A stretch of 64,000 nucleotides of DNA from Rhizomys pruinosus (GCA_009823505.1 VZQC01013854.1:62001-126000), one strand, 5' to 3'. Shown: positions 10,685-21,559, numbered from the stretch's first letter. Notes: a model not told the origin generated them from the letters alone. A program made the numbers and translations.

Positions 10685-11002
10685 CATCCCAAAGTTTCTA
10701 GGTATTTCTCTGTAGATGAAGTCTTCTGGCCGGGCCCTTTCCATGCACCATTCTTGCTTTGCTCTGTGGAGGAAGAACTGTTTCCAGGTGTGTGTGCCCA
10801 GGTGCTGCCACATCTGTGTGCACGGGTGCTCCCTGGTGACGTCCCTGAAGTGCCATGTCCTTACACACAGCCTCCTCCACAGGAACCCCGTGTCTGCACC
10901 TTCATTCCATCTCTTGCTCGGTTGGGCAGCCTGGAGCAAGCCAAAGCCATCCAGGTAGCTGAACATTTCCTCCAGCTGCTCTGCAGGCAGGTGGATCTCC
11001 AT
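10685..11002 (-). pseudogene. FBXW12-like F-box protein pseudogene, N-terminal part
   Basis: Reading on the minus strand from an ATG at 11002, residues 1-105 resemble the N-terminus of the FBXW12 family of F-box/WD proteins, substrate receptors of SCF ubiquitin ligases. The F-box lies at residues 5-46 (LPAEQL...LWRRLC), followed by the family-typical HLGTHTWKQFFLH at about 68-79 and PEDFIYREIP at about 92-101. An extra eight residues (around PCTQMWQH) sit before HLGT relative to the family. Similarity stops near residue 105. The frame runs 29 more codons of unrelated sequence and stops at 10598 against the L1 tail. No WD repeats follow, so the copy is truncated. No intron is visible between the F-box and the following segment, suggesting a retrocopy, but the exon structure was not checked. 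Gene family assignment is from memory. Confidence 0.7.
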
Positions 11003-11124
11003 CTCAACTGGCCGAGCCCATGTTCAGTCTCCTCGATATGTTGGTATCTTAACCTTAAGTCTGTGCACATAGGACTTTACTTGGGAATAGGATCTTTGGA
11101 GATGTAAAGAAGGTGAAGTCAGAG

Positions 11125-11345
11125 TGAGGCTGGGGATTCAGCTCATCTGGCACAGTGCTTGCCCAGCATGCACAAAGCCTCATACTTCCGTCCCCAGCAC
11201 TGCATAAACGACATGGCGACCCATGCTTATGATTCCAGCACTCTGCAGATGGAGGCAAGAGGGTCAAAAATTCGAGATCATTGTTGGCTATGTAGTAAGT
11301 TTGAGGTAAGACCAGGTTATATGAGACTTTGTCAACAAAAGGGAA
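11125..11345 (+). mobile_element. B4 SINE
   Basis: ID-type head (gaggctggggattcagctc, cagtgcttgcccagcatgc) joined to a B1-like body (gattccagcactctgcagat, aaattcgagatcattg, ggctatgtagtaagtttgag). Confidence 0.8.
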
Positions 11346-11349
11346 TGGG

Positions 11350-12476
11350 GTAGAATGAACTTTCAGCCAGTGAGACTGGCAGCTTGGGTTTCTGTACTCG
11401 CGAGAAGAGACCAACACATGAAGAGAGACAGCAGTGTGCAGATGGAGGAGTGGGGGGAGGGTGGTGGGTCTATAAGCCACCAATGGCCTGGAGATCCCAG
11501 GATCTGGAGGAGATAAGGCGAGACATTGCTGAGAGCTGAGAGTGGATTCTGGACTTTTGTTCCTCACACAGGTTGGGGGCTTGGTGCTGGCAATCCTGGG
11601 AAACAAGAGAAGGGTGGATGATTTGAGGAGTGGAAGGGTCTGTTACTGTGCCTTGTGAGATTAGATGTGAGAGGATGCATTGTTTCCTCCCACCTTGATT
11701 GTTTCGTGAGCCCATATCAAGTTGACAAGACACAAGGTGTTAAGAGTGGGTGGAATCCAGCCCTGGATTGGATGGTGGGGTGCCTTCTAGCCTAGCATTG
11801 AGCTTGCTCTGTTGTGACTTTGGTTAGTCATTTGGCTTTTTTGGTCTTAGTTCTAGGAAAGGGTAAACGGGCCCTGAGCAGTAGGAGCTGGGTGCCATGC
11901 TCAGCACTGGCCCGGTGATGCTGGGAACTGGTTTGGCACTCTCGGCTGGACCTGGTGTTGTATTGAGCACCAATTTCACAGAACATAAACATCAGGAAAG
12001 GCCAATCTGACTAGGAGTCAAGATGAAAATGAGACCACTTTGTAATCCACATACAAGCAAAACATGTTGTCCTGGCCACGCAGATAATCATACGGTCTGA
12101 TACCTGGCTTCCCTACTATATCTTGAGCTGTGCTGCACTGGTCCCACCCAGTAGATGAGGCTTATTAAAATCATGGACTCACTCCCACAGTGTGACAGTG
12201 CCCAGTCCAGAACAAAGTCCCGTTTCTGTGAACTTTCCTTAAGTCACATAGCAGGGGTCCAGGTCCTCTAATCTCCCTCCCAGGACCTTTTTCTGAGCCT
12301 CTCTGAGATTTCCTGGGGTAGATGCTTTTCCTTCCTGCAAATAAGTTAACTCATCTTGAGAACAGAAGAGTGGAGACTTCTAGGCTGGCATTATGGAGTA
12401 GAGCAGACTCTGGTACACCCTGAACAGGACTAAGTGTCTGCTGGACTAGGATCCTTGCAGACAGTATGCGTGTTTG

Positions 12477-12478
<2 letters not shown>
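11350..12478. other. unique sequence
   Basis: About 1.1 kb with no recognised repeat or coding exon. Open stretches are short and without codon bias visible by eye. Confidence 0.4.

Positions 12479-12522
<44 letters not shown>
12479..12522. repeat. (GT)n microsatellite
   Basis: About 22 uninterrupted GT units at the 3' end of a reverse RSINE1. Confidence 0.95.
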
Positions 12523-12526
<4 letters not shown>

Positions 12527-12775
12527 ATACATGCATGTGTGTGGAGGTCAGAGGACAGCTTCGGGTGTTGGTTCTGAGGTGCCTTCCTTTTGCTTGAGGC
12601 CAGGTTTCTCCCTGGCCTGGAGCTTGGCCATGCAGGCCAGGTTAGCTAGCTCACGGTCTTTCAGAAATCTCCTGCCTTTGCCTCCCATCTTGCCATTACT
12701 AGGATTACAGGCTCGAGCCACTGCGCCTGGCTTATTATATAATTTCTAGGAATCCGGTCTCAGGTCCTCAGTCTT
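12479..12775 (-). mobile_element. RSINE1/B4 SINE
   Basis: After the GT tract: gaggtcagaggacagcttcg, ggccaggttagctagctca, ttaggattacaggc-like right half and a tRNA-derived end near 12760. Old and CpG-poor. Confidence 0.75.
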
Positions 12776-13114
12776 GCTGGGCAAGCTCTTTACTGACTCA
12801 TGCCTGTGTTGCTGTGTTGCCTATGGCTGCTTTGAACTACAATAGCAGAGTTGCCTAGTCTCACGAGGCCTCAAATGCTTCCCATTGGCTCTTTCAAGGG
12901 TAAAGCTTGCCCACGCCACCTCACGTAGCAAATACAGCTCAGCTTCCCATTCAGGGGTGCAAAGGGTTCCTGGGGTAGGAAGGAGGCCCAGGACCATTCT
13001 GCACACCTGATCCCATGGAAGTCCGGTGTGGGGCTTCAGGTGGGGGTCCTGTGAAGCAGGCTAGGAAATTCACATCATTAAGGCAGAGTGTGGGCTCTCA
13101 CCATCCCAGAGGGA
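12776..13114. other. unique sequence
   Basis: Nothing recognised. Confidence 0.4.
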
Positions 13115-13295
13115 GATGAGCACAGCTCTGAGGAGCAGTGGGTGGAGTTAGGCTATGGAGTGCAGGAGACCAGGGTTGCCAACCCTGTATGGCTGTGTAA
13201 CTTGAGGAAAACTCGCTGGATTCTCCAAACTTCATTTGGTAGAATGACAAAGATCATGATATTACTATTACTATGTGGTCAGCAGAAGAAGCTTC
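13115..13295 (+). mobile_element. MIR SINE
   Basis: Contains gagaccagggttgccaac, ggctgtgtaacttgaggaaa, then an aatgacaaagatcatg-type 3' part. This is the standard MIR order. Confidence 0.7.
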
Positions 13296-13804
13296 TAGTC
13301 TCTGCATGTGGTGTTTCCTGCATTAAAATCCTTCAGCAGAACAGGCTGCAGGACTGAAGCCAGATTGTAGATTTTGAGCCCAGGGTGACAGCACCCTCAG
13401 GGGGGCATATGACAGGGTTTGGATATAGTTGTGGTTACTGCAAATGGGGCGAGGGAGGATTTGGGTTTGGCCTGGGATTCTGCTAAGCATCACAGGACAC
13501 AAACCAAAGCAGAGACTGATGTGGGACCAGATGTCAGGAGACATGCAGGCTCAGAGTGGCAACGTCATGTGTTGCCACTTTGCTGGATGGTTTAAGGGAT
13601 AAAGGCTAAGACACCACATTTACATTACAACAGCAAATGCCGATGAGCTACAGAGGAGGAAGCCTCATTCTCATGGTTTTTTAGCAAAGACTTGATATTT
13701 ACCAAAGCTGCTTAAGGGCTCTACTCTCCCTGTCCCGGCAACCTCCTCATGAAGTGATGCACTGACTGTGGGCCAGGCACCAGCTAAACAGCACACATTC
13801 CCCC
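13296..13804. other. unique sequence
   Basis: Nothing recognised. Confidence 0.4.
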
Positions 13805-14050
13805 TGCTCTAGAGATGCATCCCCTCCCCGCCCCGTGTGAGTGTGTGTGTGGGCTAGAGTGGGTATGGATGTCCTGTTCTATCACTCTCACCTCACCTTG
13901 GAGACAGGGTCTCTCAGTGACTCTAGAGCTAGGCTGGTAGCTGGCGAGTCCCAGTGAGCTCCTGTCTTCTCCGCAGCCATGGGTGGCTTTTGTTGTGGGT
14001 CCTTGTGTCTGTGAAGCAAGTGTTTTTACCCATGAGCCATCTCCCAGCAT
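13805..14050 (-). mobile_element. RSINE1/B4 SINE
   Basis: GT-rich end near 13840, ggagacagggtctctcagtg, aggctggtagctggcgag and a tRNA-derived end (gagccatctcccagca). Confidence 0.7.
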
Positions 14051-14199
14051 CATTCGTCCTTTACCCAGACCGCCAGGAGACCCTCAAACAGTCACACTCT
14101 CTTCTACTTCCCACCTCAAAGGATTTCATGTTCCTTTTATCAATCACACGAAATTCATATCTATCCCTTAAAACCCAGTTTAGGCAAATGCTCCTCAGT

Positions 14200-14440
14200 C
14201 TACCGATTAAAATCATGGCGCTAGAATCCAGCCATCCAGATGTGTGTCCCCATCTGCCTCTTGCTTCCTTTGTATTCTTGAGCAGGCTAGTACTAGTACT
14301 AGTACTAGTACCAGCTTCTCTTTTGAATGATGGGATGGTGCAGTGCTTTCCTCGGAGTTCTTGTGAGGACTAAAGGAGGCCATGGCGATGGATGCTTGCA
14401 CTGCAGAAGGTGCCTAGCGAGTGCTCGCTATTATAAGTTT
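14200..14440 (+). mobile_element. MIR SINE with an internal hexamer repeat
   Basis: MIR-like: gaatccagccatccag, tcctttgtattcttgagcag and tgtgaggactaaaggaggc, then gtgcctagcgagtgctcgc. A CTAGTA hexamer is repeated about four times at 14287-14311 inside it. Confidence 0.65.
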
Positions 14441-14534
14441 TAGGCTTTCTTTGACTTCTCCACCCATTGCTATCCTGTTATACCTGCTGGCAACTGGGTC
14501 TCAAAGGGCATTTTTGTATTTATTAGTAGCTCTT

Positions 14535-14871
14535 TGTTATGGCTTGATTATGAAATGATCCCCATAGGCTCAAGTGCCTATATACCCAGCTGGGGGCACT
14601 TTGGCGGGAAACTTTAGGAGGAGGGGCCCAGTGGGAGGAAGTAGATCCCCTGGGCTGGATTCCTAGGGGGTGTCTTCTCCCAGGGCCCTGCCTATCCTCT
14701 TTGCTCCCTTATAAGGTGAAGCCTCCTTCACCTCACACTCCCCCGCCATGATGTTCTGCCTCAGTCCACAAGGTCAAGTGACCTTGAACAGAACCCTCCG
14801 AAAGCAGGAGTGGAAACCAATCCTTTGGTCAGGTTTTTGGTCATAGTGACAGTGCGACAGCAGCTAACACA
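14535..14871 (+). mobile_element. MaLR/ERVL-type LTR
   Basis: Starts tgttatggcttgattatgaa, contains atacccagctgggggcac, ggcccagtgggaggaagtag, gccatgatgttctgcctca and ends acagcagctaacaca. The TG...CA ends are visible. Same family type as 6914-7390. Confidence 0.75.
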
Positions 14872-15959
14872 ACTCATAAGTGTCTGTGGACACAAAGATG
14901 TTATAGAAATTATACTAGTCACATTTTTTTTTACGACTACTAAGCTTTGAGCGGAAAAAGTACTAAGTGTTTTTCTAAACATTTCTGAGACCCTTGGGAG
15001 CAGATTCTGATGCTATGGAAGAAATATTGTGACAGTTCTGCAGGCAGCCTGCGATCTTGATGTTGCATGGGTACTGTTAGGGGTTTTGGCTAATGAGAGC
15101 TCTTAGTGGATGAGAAGGAAGCCCAGCCTGGGGACTCTGCCCTCCACAGCTCTGCAATTGCTTGCCCTGGGGCCAGCTGGACCTCAGCGGTTCAGTTTCA
15201 TTAGTTCTGTCTCCCTGACAGCTATGGCGATTAGGTGACAGGAATGATAATCTCTTGTATTGGCAGAGGGCTTTCCCCTCTTCTTCCCACTCTCTCCTGA
15301 TCTGCATGGCTCACACAACGGAGCTGACAGTCCAGCTCAGCTGTGGAAGTCTCCTCTGACCTTGGGCAAACCCGATCCACATCGTACAATGAGGGCCAGT
15401 AAAGCCTATCCCAGAGGTCGTAGAAGGTCAGGGTGAGATGAGCAGAAGCACTCTGATGTGCCGTCCAGGTAGCGTTCTGAAGCAAAGGCCCTGATGTGCA
15501 GTCTCTGTCCATTTCTGAGGGTTAGAGGCCCCTGTCACAGTCAGAATCCAGCTACTAATGCCACGTCATTGGACACAGACTTGAGAAGAGATCTGCACCC
15601 TCAGATCTTCTGAGTCGCTGTGTGCTCGCTATGGAATATCCTATCAAATCTCCTATGCTACCTCTGCGTTATTAGTGGCTTCCTGTAGAACTGTTGAAGA
15701 AGATCCTGAGGTCATGTCTGGGGACAGAGAGAGCATGATGTAATCACTTCTGACATGGGTGATGGAAGAAAGAAAGGTTCGGTCTGGGGAGTCTGGTGTG
15801 AAGTAGACACTGCCACGGGTGTACTACGTGATGGCCAGGTCAGATGTTAAAGATTGTTTAGCATTCTGGTACTCACACTTGCTGAACACAAGTAGCAACC
15901 ACTATAGCAACAGTTGGTAAGTGTGATGAGGATGAGGTGGTGTGGTGTTGATAACAGCC
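14872..15959. other. unique sequence
   Basis: About 1.1 kb with no recognised feature. Confidence 0.4.
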
Positions 15960-16085
15960 TGGGTTTCAGGAGCAGTGGGGCCTGGGCTGCTATTCTGGCC
16001 TGTTATTTATGATCCTGGGAATAACCACTAATCCCTTATACTCAGCTTCAGTTTCTTTATCTGATAAGAGGGGACGTTGCTGAGA
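15960..16085 (+). mobile_element. MIR fragment
   Basis: ggcctgttatttatgatcct, cagcttcagtttctttatct and gataagaggggacg follow MIR order. Confidence 0.65.
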
Positions 16086-16103
16086 GGACAGAATATCACA
16101 TCT

Positions 16104-16252
16104 AGCCATGTGTCGTGGCACATGCTTTTAATCCCAACACTTGGGAGGCAGAGGCAGGTGGATCTCTGTGCAATTAATCCCAGCCTAGTTTACATATAGA
16201 GTTCCAGGTCAGCTGGGGCTATAGGGAGACCCTGTCTCAAACAAAGCAGAAG
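16104..16252 (+). mobile_element. B1 SINE
   Basis: Body agccatgtgtcgtggcacat, gggaggcagaggcaggtgga, ggtcagctggggctataggg, ending ccctgtctcaaac. The ggtcagctggggctatag wording recurs in the other B1 copies here. Confidence 0.92.
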
Positions 16253-16293
16253 AAGGTCACATCCACAGTTGGTGTTCTTCTGTTCAGTTGGAC

Positions 16294-16655
16294 TGTATTA
16301 GTGACTTTTCTCATTGCTGAGACAAGATATCTGGCAAAGGCAACTTATGGAAGGAGGGATGGTTTATTGGGGTCGTGGTTTGAGGGAACAGCTGTTATCA
16401 CAGGGAAGGCCTGGTAGCAGGAGTGAGGCACAAGCGGCTGGCCTGGTTTCACCCACAGTCAAAACAGGGAGCAGTGAATGCTGGCTCTCTAATCACTTTC
16501 TCCTTTTTATTCAATCTAGTACCTCAGCCAGGGGATCGTGCTGAGGTCAGGGTGGGCCTTCCTACCATGACTAGCTTAATCTAGAAACTCTGTCACAGAC
16601 ATGCCCAGAAATTTGTCTTCTAGTTGATTCCAGACATTGTCAAGTTGACAATAAG
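16294..16655 (-). mobile_element. MT-like MaLR LTR, antisense
   Basis: Reads as the reverse complement of a MaLR LTR: tgtattagtgacttttctc, aaggcaacttatggaagg, ggtttattgggg, ending in tgtcaagttgacaataa. Confidence 0.75.
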
Positions 16656-16807
16656 TCAGGTAGACGCACTGCCAAGTCAGTACTATAATCCTGAAAATCC
16701 AAGCTAGCAATTTATTCTAGCTCTGTAGATAAACAGCCTTCAGTATTTCAGTCCCAAGAAAGTCTTCAGTGGGCCATATGCTAGGTTCATTATAATCCCC
16801 CCCAAAA

Positions 16808-16985
16808 GGGACTAGAGAAATGGGTCGGCAGTTAAAGAGCACTGGCTGCTCTTCCAGAGGGTCTGCATTAGATTCCCAGTCTGTAACTCCATTCCAAGGG
16901 TCCAATGCCCCCTTCTGGCCATCTCAGGCATGGCACAACACGGGTGCACCTACCTACAATATACATAAATAAAATATTAAATAAT
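16808..16985 (+). mobile_element. B2 SINE with internal deletion
   Basis: Head gggactagagaaatggg, gcactggctgctcttccaga, then a jump from gattcccag to tctgtaactcc that removes the usual acccacatgg segment. The tail is AAATAAAATATT. Confidence 0.85.
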
Positions 16986-17524
16986 TCCTTCAGAAAGTAG
17001 GTGCCTGAGAAACACTGACACTGCCCATTCCCACTGCTGTGATACACACAGACAATTAGATCCCACAGTGTGGAGGCTGAGTTTTTAATCCCCAGCTTCT
17101 CCACCTGTCTTTCAGGAGAGTGTTGGTCACCACGCACTAAGTGTCACCTCTGGTTTTATTTCCTTCATAGATCTTGAGCACTAGTGTCCCACATAATTTA
17201 GCTTTGTTGTACCTGGAAGATGTGAGAGCTTGGGCTCAATAAAGTTGAGGAGCAAGTTCTTCAATAGAACAGACTCTGAAGAGGAACAAAGGGCTGTGTG
17301 CAAAATGTGGCCATCCTCTCTGTTTCTCTGTGTGTCTTTAGGCAATCACTCAGCTGCCCTGGTGAGCATGAGGACCTTTTCTTCTGGGCTGACTTGATCA
17401 AGGCATCTAAGGTCACATCTCTATAACTAATGTGTGAAGGAGGTGGAGGAGGTAGGTGTCTTATTGAACTATCGAGTAGGGAGGTCTGCGCTGGGGACTG
17501 AGGCTCTATATTTCTTTTATTTTT
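16986..17524. other. unique sequence
   Basis: Nothing recognised. Confidence 0.4.
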
Positions 17525-17700
17525 ATTTTTGTTTTTTTTCCAATGTAATTTTTATTGAATTTTTCTGGATTTCATACATCATCATCATATTTAGACACCT
17601 ATATGCCTGGCCCTCCCCCAGCCTGCCCATAGGGTTTCATGCATTCTGTCATATATGTTACAGTCTATCAAGTCACATTTGTATACCCAGATGTCGTACT
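17525..17700 (-). mobile_element. Lx-like L1 3'UTR fragment
   Basis: tttttattgaatttttctgg, atttcatacatcatcatca and the following C-rich segment (ctggccctcccccagcc) match the layout of the reverse L1 3' tails at 30730 and 54995. Confidence 0.5.
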
Positions 17701-17969
17701 TGATATTAGTAGTGCTTGGTCCTGCTCTGACCTCTGTTTTGAGTAGTCTGATTAGAAGAAGCGTGAAGACAGTTTGGGAATAGAAAATTATTGTTCAGCT
17801 GAAAGGCACTTGATATGGGAAATGGAAATGTGTGGATTTCATGAACTGCTAAGTGAGGTCTTTCTTGCTAAAGGCCTTAGAAGGTGTACCAGGTATACAA
17901 GGATTGGAAGCAGCAACCTGGATTGCAACTCACAGATGCCTCCAGGATGTAAAGGGAAGGCAGAGGAAG

Positions 17970-18090
17970 GATGTCAGCCCCAGACAGGCCTGAGTTTGAC
18001 TCTTGCTTTCACCCTTTCAGAGATGTGTGATCATAATCAAGTCAACTGTCTTGTCTTTGTCTCAGTTTCCCCGTTCGCTGTATGGGATGG
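17970..18090 (+). mobile_element. MIR fragment
   Basis: gagtttgactcttgctttc, gagatgtgtgatcataatc and ttgtctcagtttcccc follow MIR order. Confidence 0.65.
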
Positions 18091-18144
18091 GTCACTGTTT
18101 CAGGGTGGGCTGAGAGTGTTAAACAACAGAAGAATATACTTTGG

Positions 18145-18450
18145 GGAGGCTGGGGTGATGGCTCAGTCAATAAAGCATTTGCTGCACAAGCATGGGGACC
18201 TGTATTTGATTTCCCAGAACCCATCTGAAAAAGCTAGTCACGATGGTGTGTGCTTATAATCCCAGGGCTGGGGAGGTGGAGACAAGAGGATTTCTGGGAC
18301 TTATTGGCCAGTCAGTCTAGCCATGTTGGTGAGCTCCAGGGCAGTGAGAGACCCTGCCTCAAAAAGCAAGGTGGAGAGTACCTGAGAAACAAGAGCTGAG
18401 GTTGACCTCTGGCCTCTACATGCATATGCACACCTCCACCCCCCCCAAAG
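18145..18450 (+). mobile_element. RSINE1/B4 SINE
   Basis: Head gaggctggggtgatggctc, body gctagtcacgatggtgtgtg, ggggaggtggagacaagagg, gggcagtgagagaccctgcc, then tctggcctctacatgcatat and a C-rich tail. Near full length. Confidence 0.9.
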
Positions 18451-18455
18451 AATAT

Positions 18456-18899
18456 GGATGACCCTCCTAATGCTAGACCTCAGCATGCACCTGTGACAAT
18501 CCTTACCCACTACAAGGCAACCTTTTTTCCAGGGACTTTGGAGGCCATTTCTCCTACATCGGCAGAAACGGCTGCAGTAACTCCGTGTCCAAGCCCATCC
18601 TAAAGCTTATGGTCTGACTCATCCTCCTGTCAGCTGTCAGCAGGCTCTGCTCCTACCAGGATGGGGAAGCCTCCCCCAACGCCATGACAGACCTGTGTTT
18701 CCAGCCTCATCCCAGAAGCCCCAGCGCTCTCACCTGCAAGTCGTACTGACTACTGTGTCCTTGCAGACTTGGGGAGGATGGGCAGGAATGTTACTGCTAT
18801 GTGTCAGGGCAGCCGGTTGTTCACACTGCCCTGCAGTGGGCTCAGAGCTTTGCATGAAGCATCGTAGCCCCCAATCTCCCATAAGTACTTGTTCCACTA
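18456..18899. other. unique sequence
   Basis: No repeat recognised. A pyrimidine-rich tgtccttgcag at about 18760-18770 resembles a splice acceptor, but no exon with a recognisable product follows. Confidence 0.35.
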
Positions 18900-19005
18900 A
18901 GCTGCCCAATTTATAAGTGATAAACGGAGTGTCAAAGGGGTTAAGAAGCATGCTTGAGGGCACACAGCTGGTAAGGGACTGACACAGGATTTTGAACACC
19001 AGGAA
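18900..19005 (+). mobile_element. MIR core
   Basis: aaaggggttaagaagcatg, gcacacagctggtaaggga and ttttgaacacc are a clear MIR core. Confidence 0.8.
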
Positions 19006-19214
19006 CCTAATTCCTGGGAGTTTAAATGTCCAGGCAGTACAGTCTTCTGTTCCCAGCTTCCCCCAGAATCAACACAGAAGTGTGAGGCAGGGCTGGGCAG
19101 GCATGGAATCAGTACCATTGCTTGATGGAACAAATGCACATGGAAGTGTCCCCTTTGATAATGTTCTGTCTAGGTTCTCTGGGCTCCCTGTCACATAGTT
19201 TCTCTGGCTCGATT

Positions 19215-19340
19215 TAATAAAATACCATGGATATGTGACTATAAGCAAAACACTCACCAACACGTGGCCTCAGTTTCATCATCTGTAATGAGGATATGGC
19301 CTTGATTTCTCTGTTACATGGGTATCATATCAGCATCTCA
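19215..19340 (+). mobile_element. MIR fragment
   Basis: atatgtgactataagcaaaa, ggcctcagtttcatcatctg and taatgaggatatggcc follow MIR order. Confidence 0.75.
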
Positions 19341-19357
19341 GAATGGGCTGAGAAGGT

Positions 19358-19577
19358 TTTTTTTTTTTTAATTTTACTTATTTTTAAATTTTATGTGTAT
19401 GCATGTATTGCTTGCCTGTGTGTAAGTGCACCTATGTCTTAAAATGCCCACAGAGGACAGACAAGGGTGTCAGATCCTCTGAAACTGGAGTTACAGACAG
19501 TTGTTAGTGACCATGTGGGTTCTGGGATTTGAACCCTTGGTCTTCTGCAAGTGCTGAGCTGTCATCTCTCCAGCCCC
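19358..19577 (-). mobile_element. B2/B3 SINE
   Basis: T-rich start, gtgtatgcatgtattgctt, cccacagaggacagacaagg, gaaactggagttacagac and head tcatctctccagcccca. Confidence 0.88.
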
Positions 19578-19585
19578 AAGAGAGT

Positions 19586-19664
19586 GTTATATCAATTACT
19601 TTTCTTGTTATTTTGACTAAATACCTGACAAGAAGTTCCTAAGGGAGGAAGCATGCATTTTGGC
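19586..19664 (-). mobile_element. MaLR LTR fragment, antisense (5' side of minisatellite)
   Basis: caattacttttcttgttatt, aatacctgacaagaag, gggaggaagcatgcattttg resembles the antisense start of an MT-like LTR. It passes without a break into the first minisatellite unit. Confidence 0.6.
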
Positions 19665-20195
19665 TCATGATCTAAGGGCGTGGCCCATCATGGTGAGGGC
19701 ATCAGTTACTTCTCATGATCTAAGGGCGTGGCCCATCATTGTGAAGGACATTAGTTAGTTCTCATGATCTAAGGGCGTGGCCCATCATGGTGAGGGCATT
19801 AGTTAGTTCTCATGATCTAAGGGCGTGGCCCATCATGGTGAGGGCATTAGTTACTTCTCATGACCTAAGGGCGTGGCCCATCATGGTGAGGGCATTAGTT
19901 ACTTCTCATGGTCTAAGGACGTGGCCCATCATGGTGAGGGCATTAGTTACTTCTCATGGTCTAAGGGCGTGGCCCATCATGGTGAGGGCATTAGTTACTT
20001 CTCATGATCTAAGGGCGTGGCCCATCATGGTGAGGGCATTAGTTACTTCTCATGGTCTAAGGGTGTGGCCCATCACGGTGAGGGCATTAGTTACTTCTCA
20101 TGATCTAAGGGCGGGGCCCATCACGGTGAGGGCATTAGTTACTTCTCATGATCTAAGGGCGTGGCCCATCATGGTGAGGGCATTAGTTACTTCTC
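19665..20195 (+). repeat. 48-bp minisatellite, 11 copies
   Basis: Eleven head-to-tail units. The anchor gtgagggcatt (or a variant) recurs at about 19694, 19742, 19791, then every 48 bp to 20175. The second unit is 49 bp. Units differ mainly at g/a in catg(a/g)tc and in gcgtgg versus gtgtgg or gcgggg. Because 48 is a multiple of 3 and no stop occurs, the plus strand is open for 139 codons with a 16-residue period (MVRALVTSHDLRAWPI). I see no evidence that it is translated. The unit's last bases (tagttacttctc) equal the start of the LTR that follows. Confidence 0.95.
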
Positions 20196-20695
20196 TGTTG
20201 CTGTGATAAAACACTACGGCCAAGGCAACTTATGGAAAGAAGAGTTTATTTGGCTTATGGTTCCAGACAGTTACAGTCCATAATGGTGAACTCTTATCCT
20301 AAAGGTTCCACATAGCACCAGGAACTGGAGACCAAGTATTCAAATATTTGGAGCCTATGGAGGATGTTCCTGTCCCAGCCCCCCTAGTGGAGAAGGCATG
20401 GTGACAAGAACAGCTTGAGACTGTTATGGCAGAAGTATGAAGTTGCTTGTTTCCAACTCGGTGGTCTAGGAAGCAGAGAGACGACGGACAGGACAGGACA
20501 GGACAGGACAGGACAGGAAGCAGGGCTGAGCAAGCAAACCTCAAGGCCTATTCTCCAGAACCACTTCTTCTAGGTCAGCCCCACCTCTTAAAGTTCCCAC
20601 AACTTCCTATGGCAGCACTATCGAATGGGGACCAAGTGTTCAAACACACGACCCTGTGGGGTACAGTTCATATTCAAACCATAACGAGAGTTAAG
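20185..20695 (-). mobile_element. ORR1-like MaLR LTR, antisense
   Basis: Starts ttacttctctgttgctgtga, then aaggcaacttatggaaag, gagtttatttggcttatgg and ends accaagtgttcaaacacac, ttcatattcaaaccataac. This is the reverse complement of the ORR1 type. A GGACA pentamer has expanded inside. Confidence 0.8.
20488..20518. repeat. (GGACA)n microsatellite
   Basis: About six GGACA units inside the antisense LTR. Confidence 0.9.
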
Positions 20696-21116
20696 AAATA
20701 AGATCAACGCAAAGTGCCCAGCTCATTTATCAGCTGAAGAATGCATACGATGGATGCCAACACTCCCGAGGATACTTCCTTTTCTTACCTGTGTCTAACA
20801 TAGTCTAGAGCAGACAGAGTCAGGCTCAATATTTGGAAGACCCCATATTATCTGAGTAACACGACACTAGGTGTCTCCAGTCCGGATTGGCTCTTGCATT
20901 GTCATGGGGAACACATTTTAGGGTTCTGTCAGTCTCTGTAGCAAACATGAGAAAAGGCTTTGAGTAGTAAGGCAGAGGTATCAGGACGATGCGCAGCTGC
21001 AGCCAACAGCTCCTCCTGCAGTCACCAGACATCAGTGGCTACAGATTCTCAATGCTAGGAGGCCTGGCTTCCTGGAGAGCTGTAATGCAGAAGGTCATGA
21101 CTAATACAGCTGTGAG
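20696..21116. other. unique sequence
   Basis: Nothing recognised. Confidence 0.4.
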
Positions 21117-21205
21117 GGGCCTGGGGAGATGCTCAGTTGTAAAGTGCTTGCCCAACAAGTGGACTTGAGTTTGATCCCCAGAACCCATTGTGGATCCTAA
21201 CACCA
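21117..21205 (+). mobile_element. tRNA-derived SINE head (B2/RSINE1)
   Basis: gggcctggggagatgctcag, gtaaagtgcttgcccaac and gagtttgatccccagaaccc. The right half is missing. Confidence 0.65.
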
Positions 21206-21234
21206 AATCCCTATTTGTAAGGCAAGCTGAATAA

Positions 21235-21548
21235 TTCTATTTTTTCCCTATTTTTGTAAATACAATACCTGATGTTACTCGTCAACTTGCTATGTAATGT
21301 AAGAATGTAAAGTAATATTTTTTTTTACTTGCATACAATACTACTATCAAATTGTGAATCCCAAAACATGTTTTGGAATTAACCTAAAGTTTATTTTCAG
21401 TTGACATAATTTTGGTATATGTGTGGTGTGTGTATATATGCATAAGTTGAAGTGATACCAATTTGAAGGAACAACAACAACAAAAAAGACTGGGCCAAAG
21501 AACAGACTGAAACAGTAAAATTCTGCCCCACACAGTAAACTCCTGCGT
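21235..21548 (+). mobile_element. L1 3'UTR segment, copy 1
   Basis: Contains aatgtaaagtaat, a T-run, acttgcatacaatactac, ggaattaacctaaagtttat, an AAC tract and gaacagactgaaacagtaaa. The last motifs parallel the 3'UTR of the 9458-10598 L1. A diverged second copy lies at 21960-22390. Confidence 0.65.
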
Positions 21549-21559
21549 CAAAAAAATTA

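Noticed and set aside
19665..20195. CRISPR array
   Set aside because: Direct head-to-tail repetition of the whole 48-bp unit with no unique spacers; eukaryotic minisatellite.
19787..20206. 139-codon open frame with a 16-residue repeat, as a repeat protein gene
   Set aside because: Open only because the minisatellite unit is 48 bp without a stop; no promoter, no unique domain, and it lies between LTR fragments.
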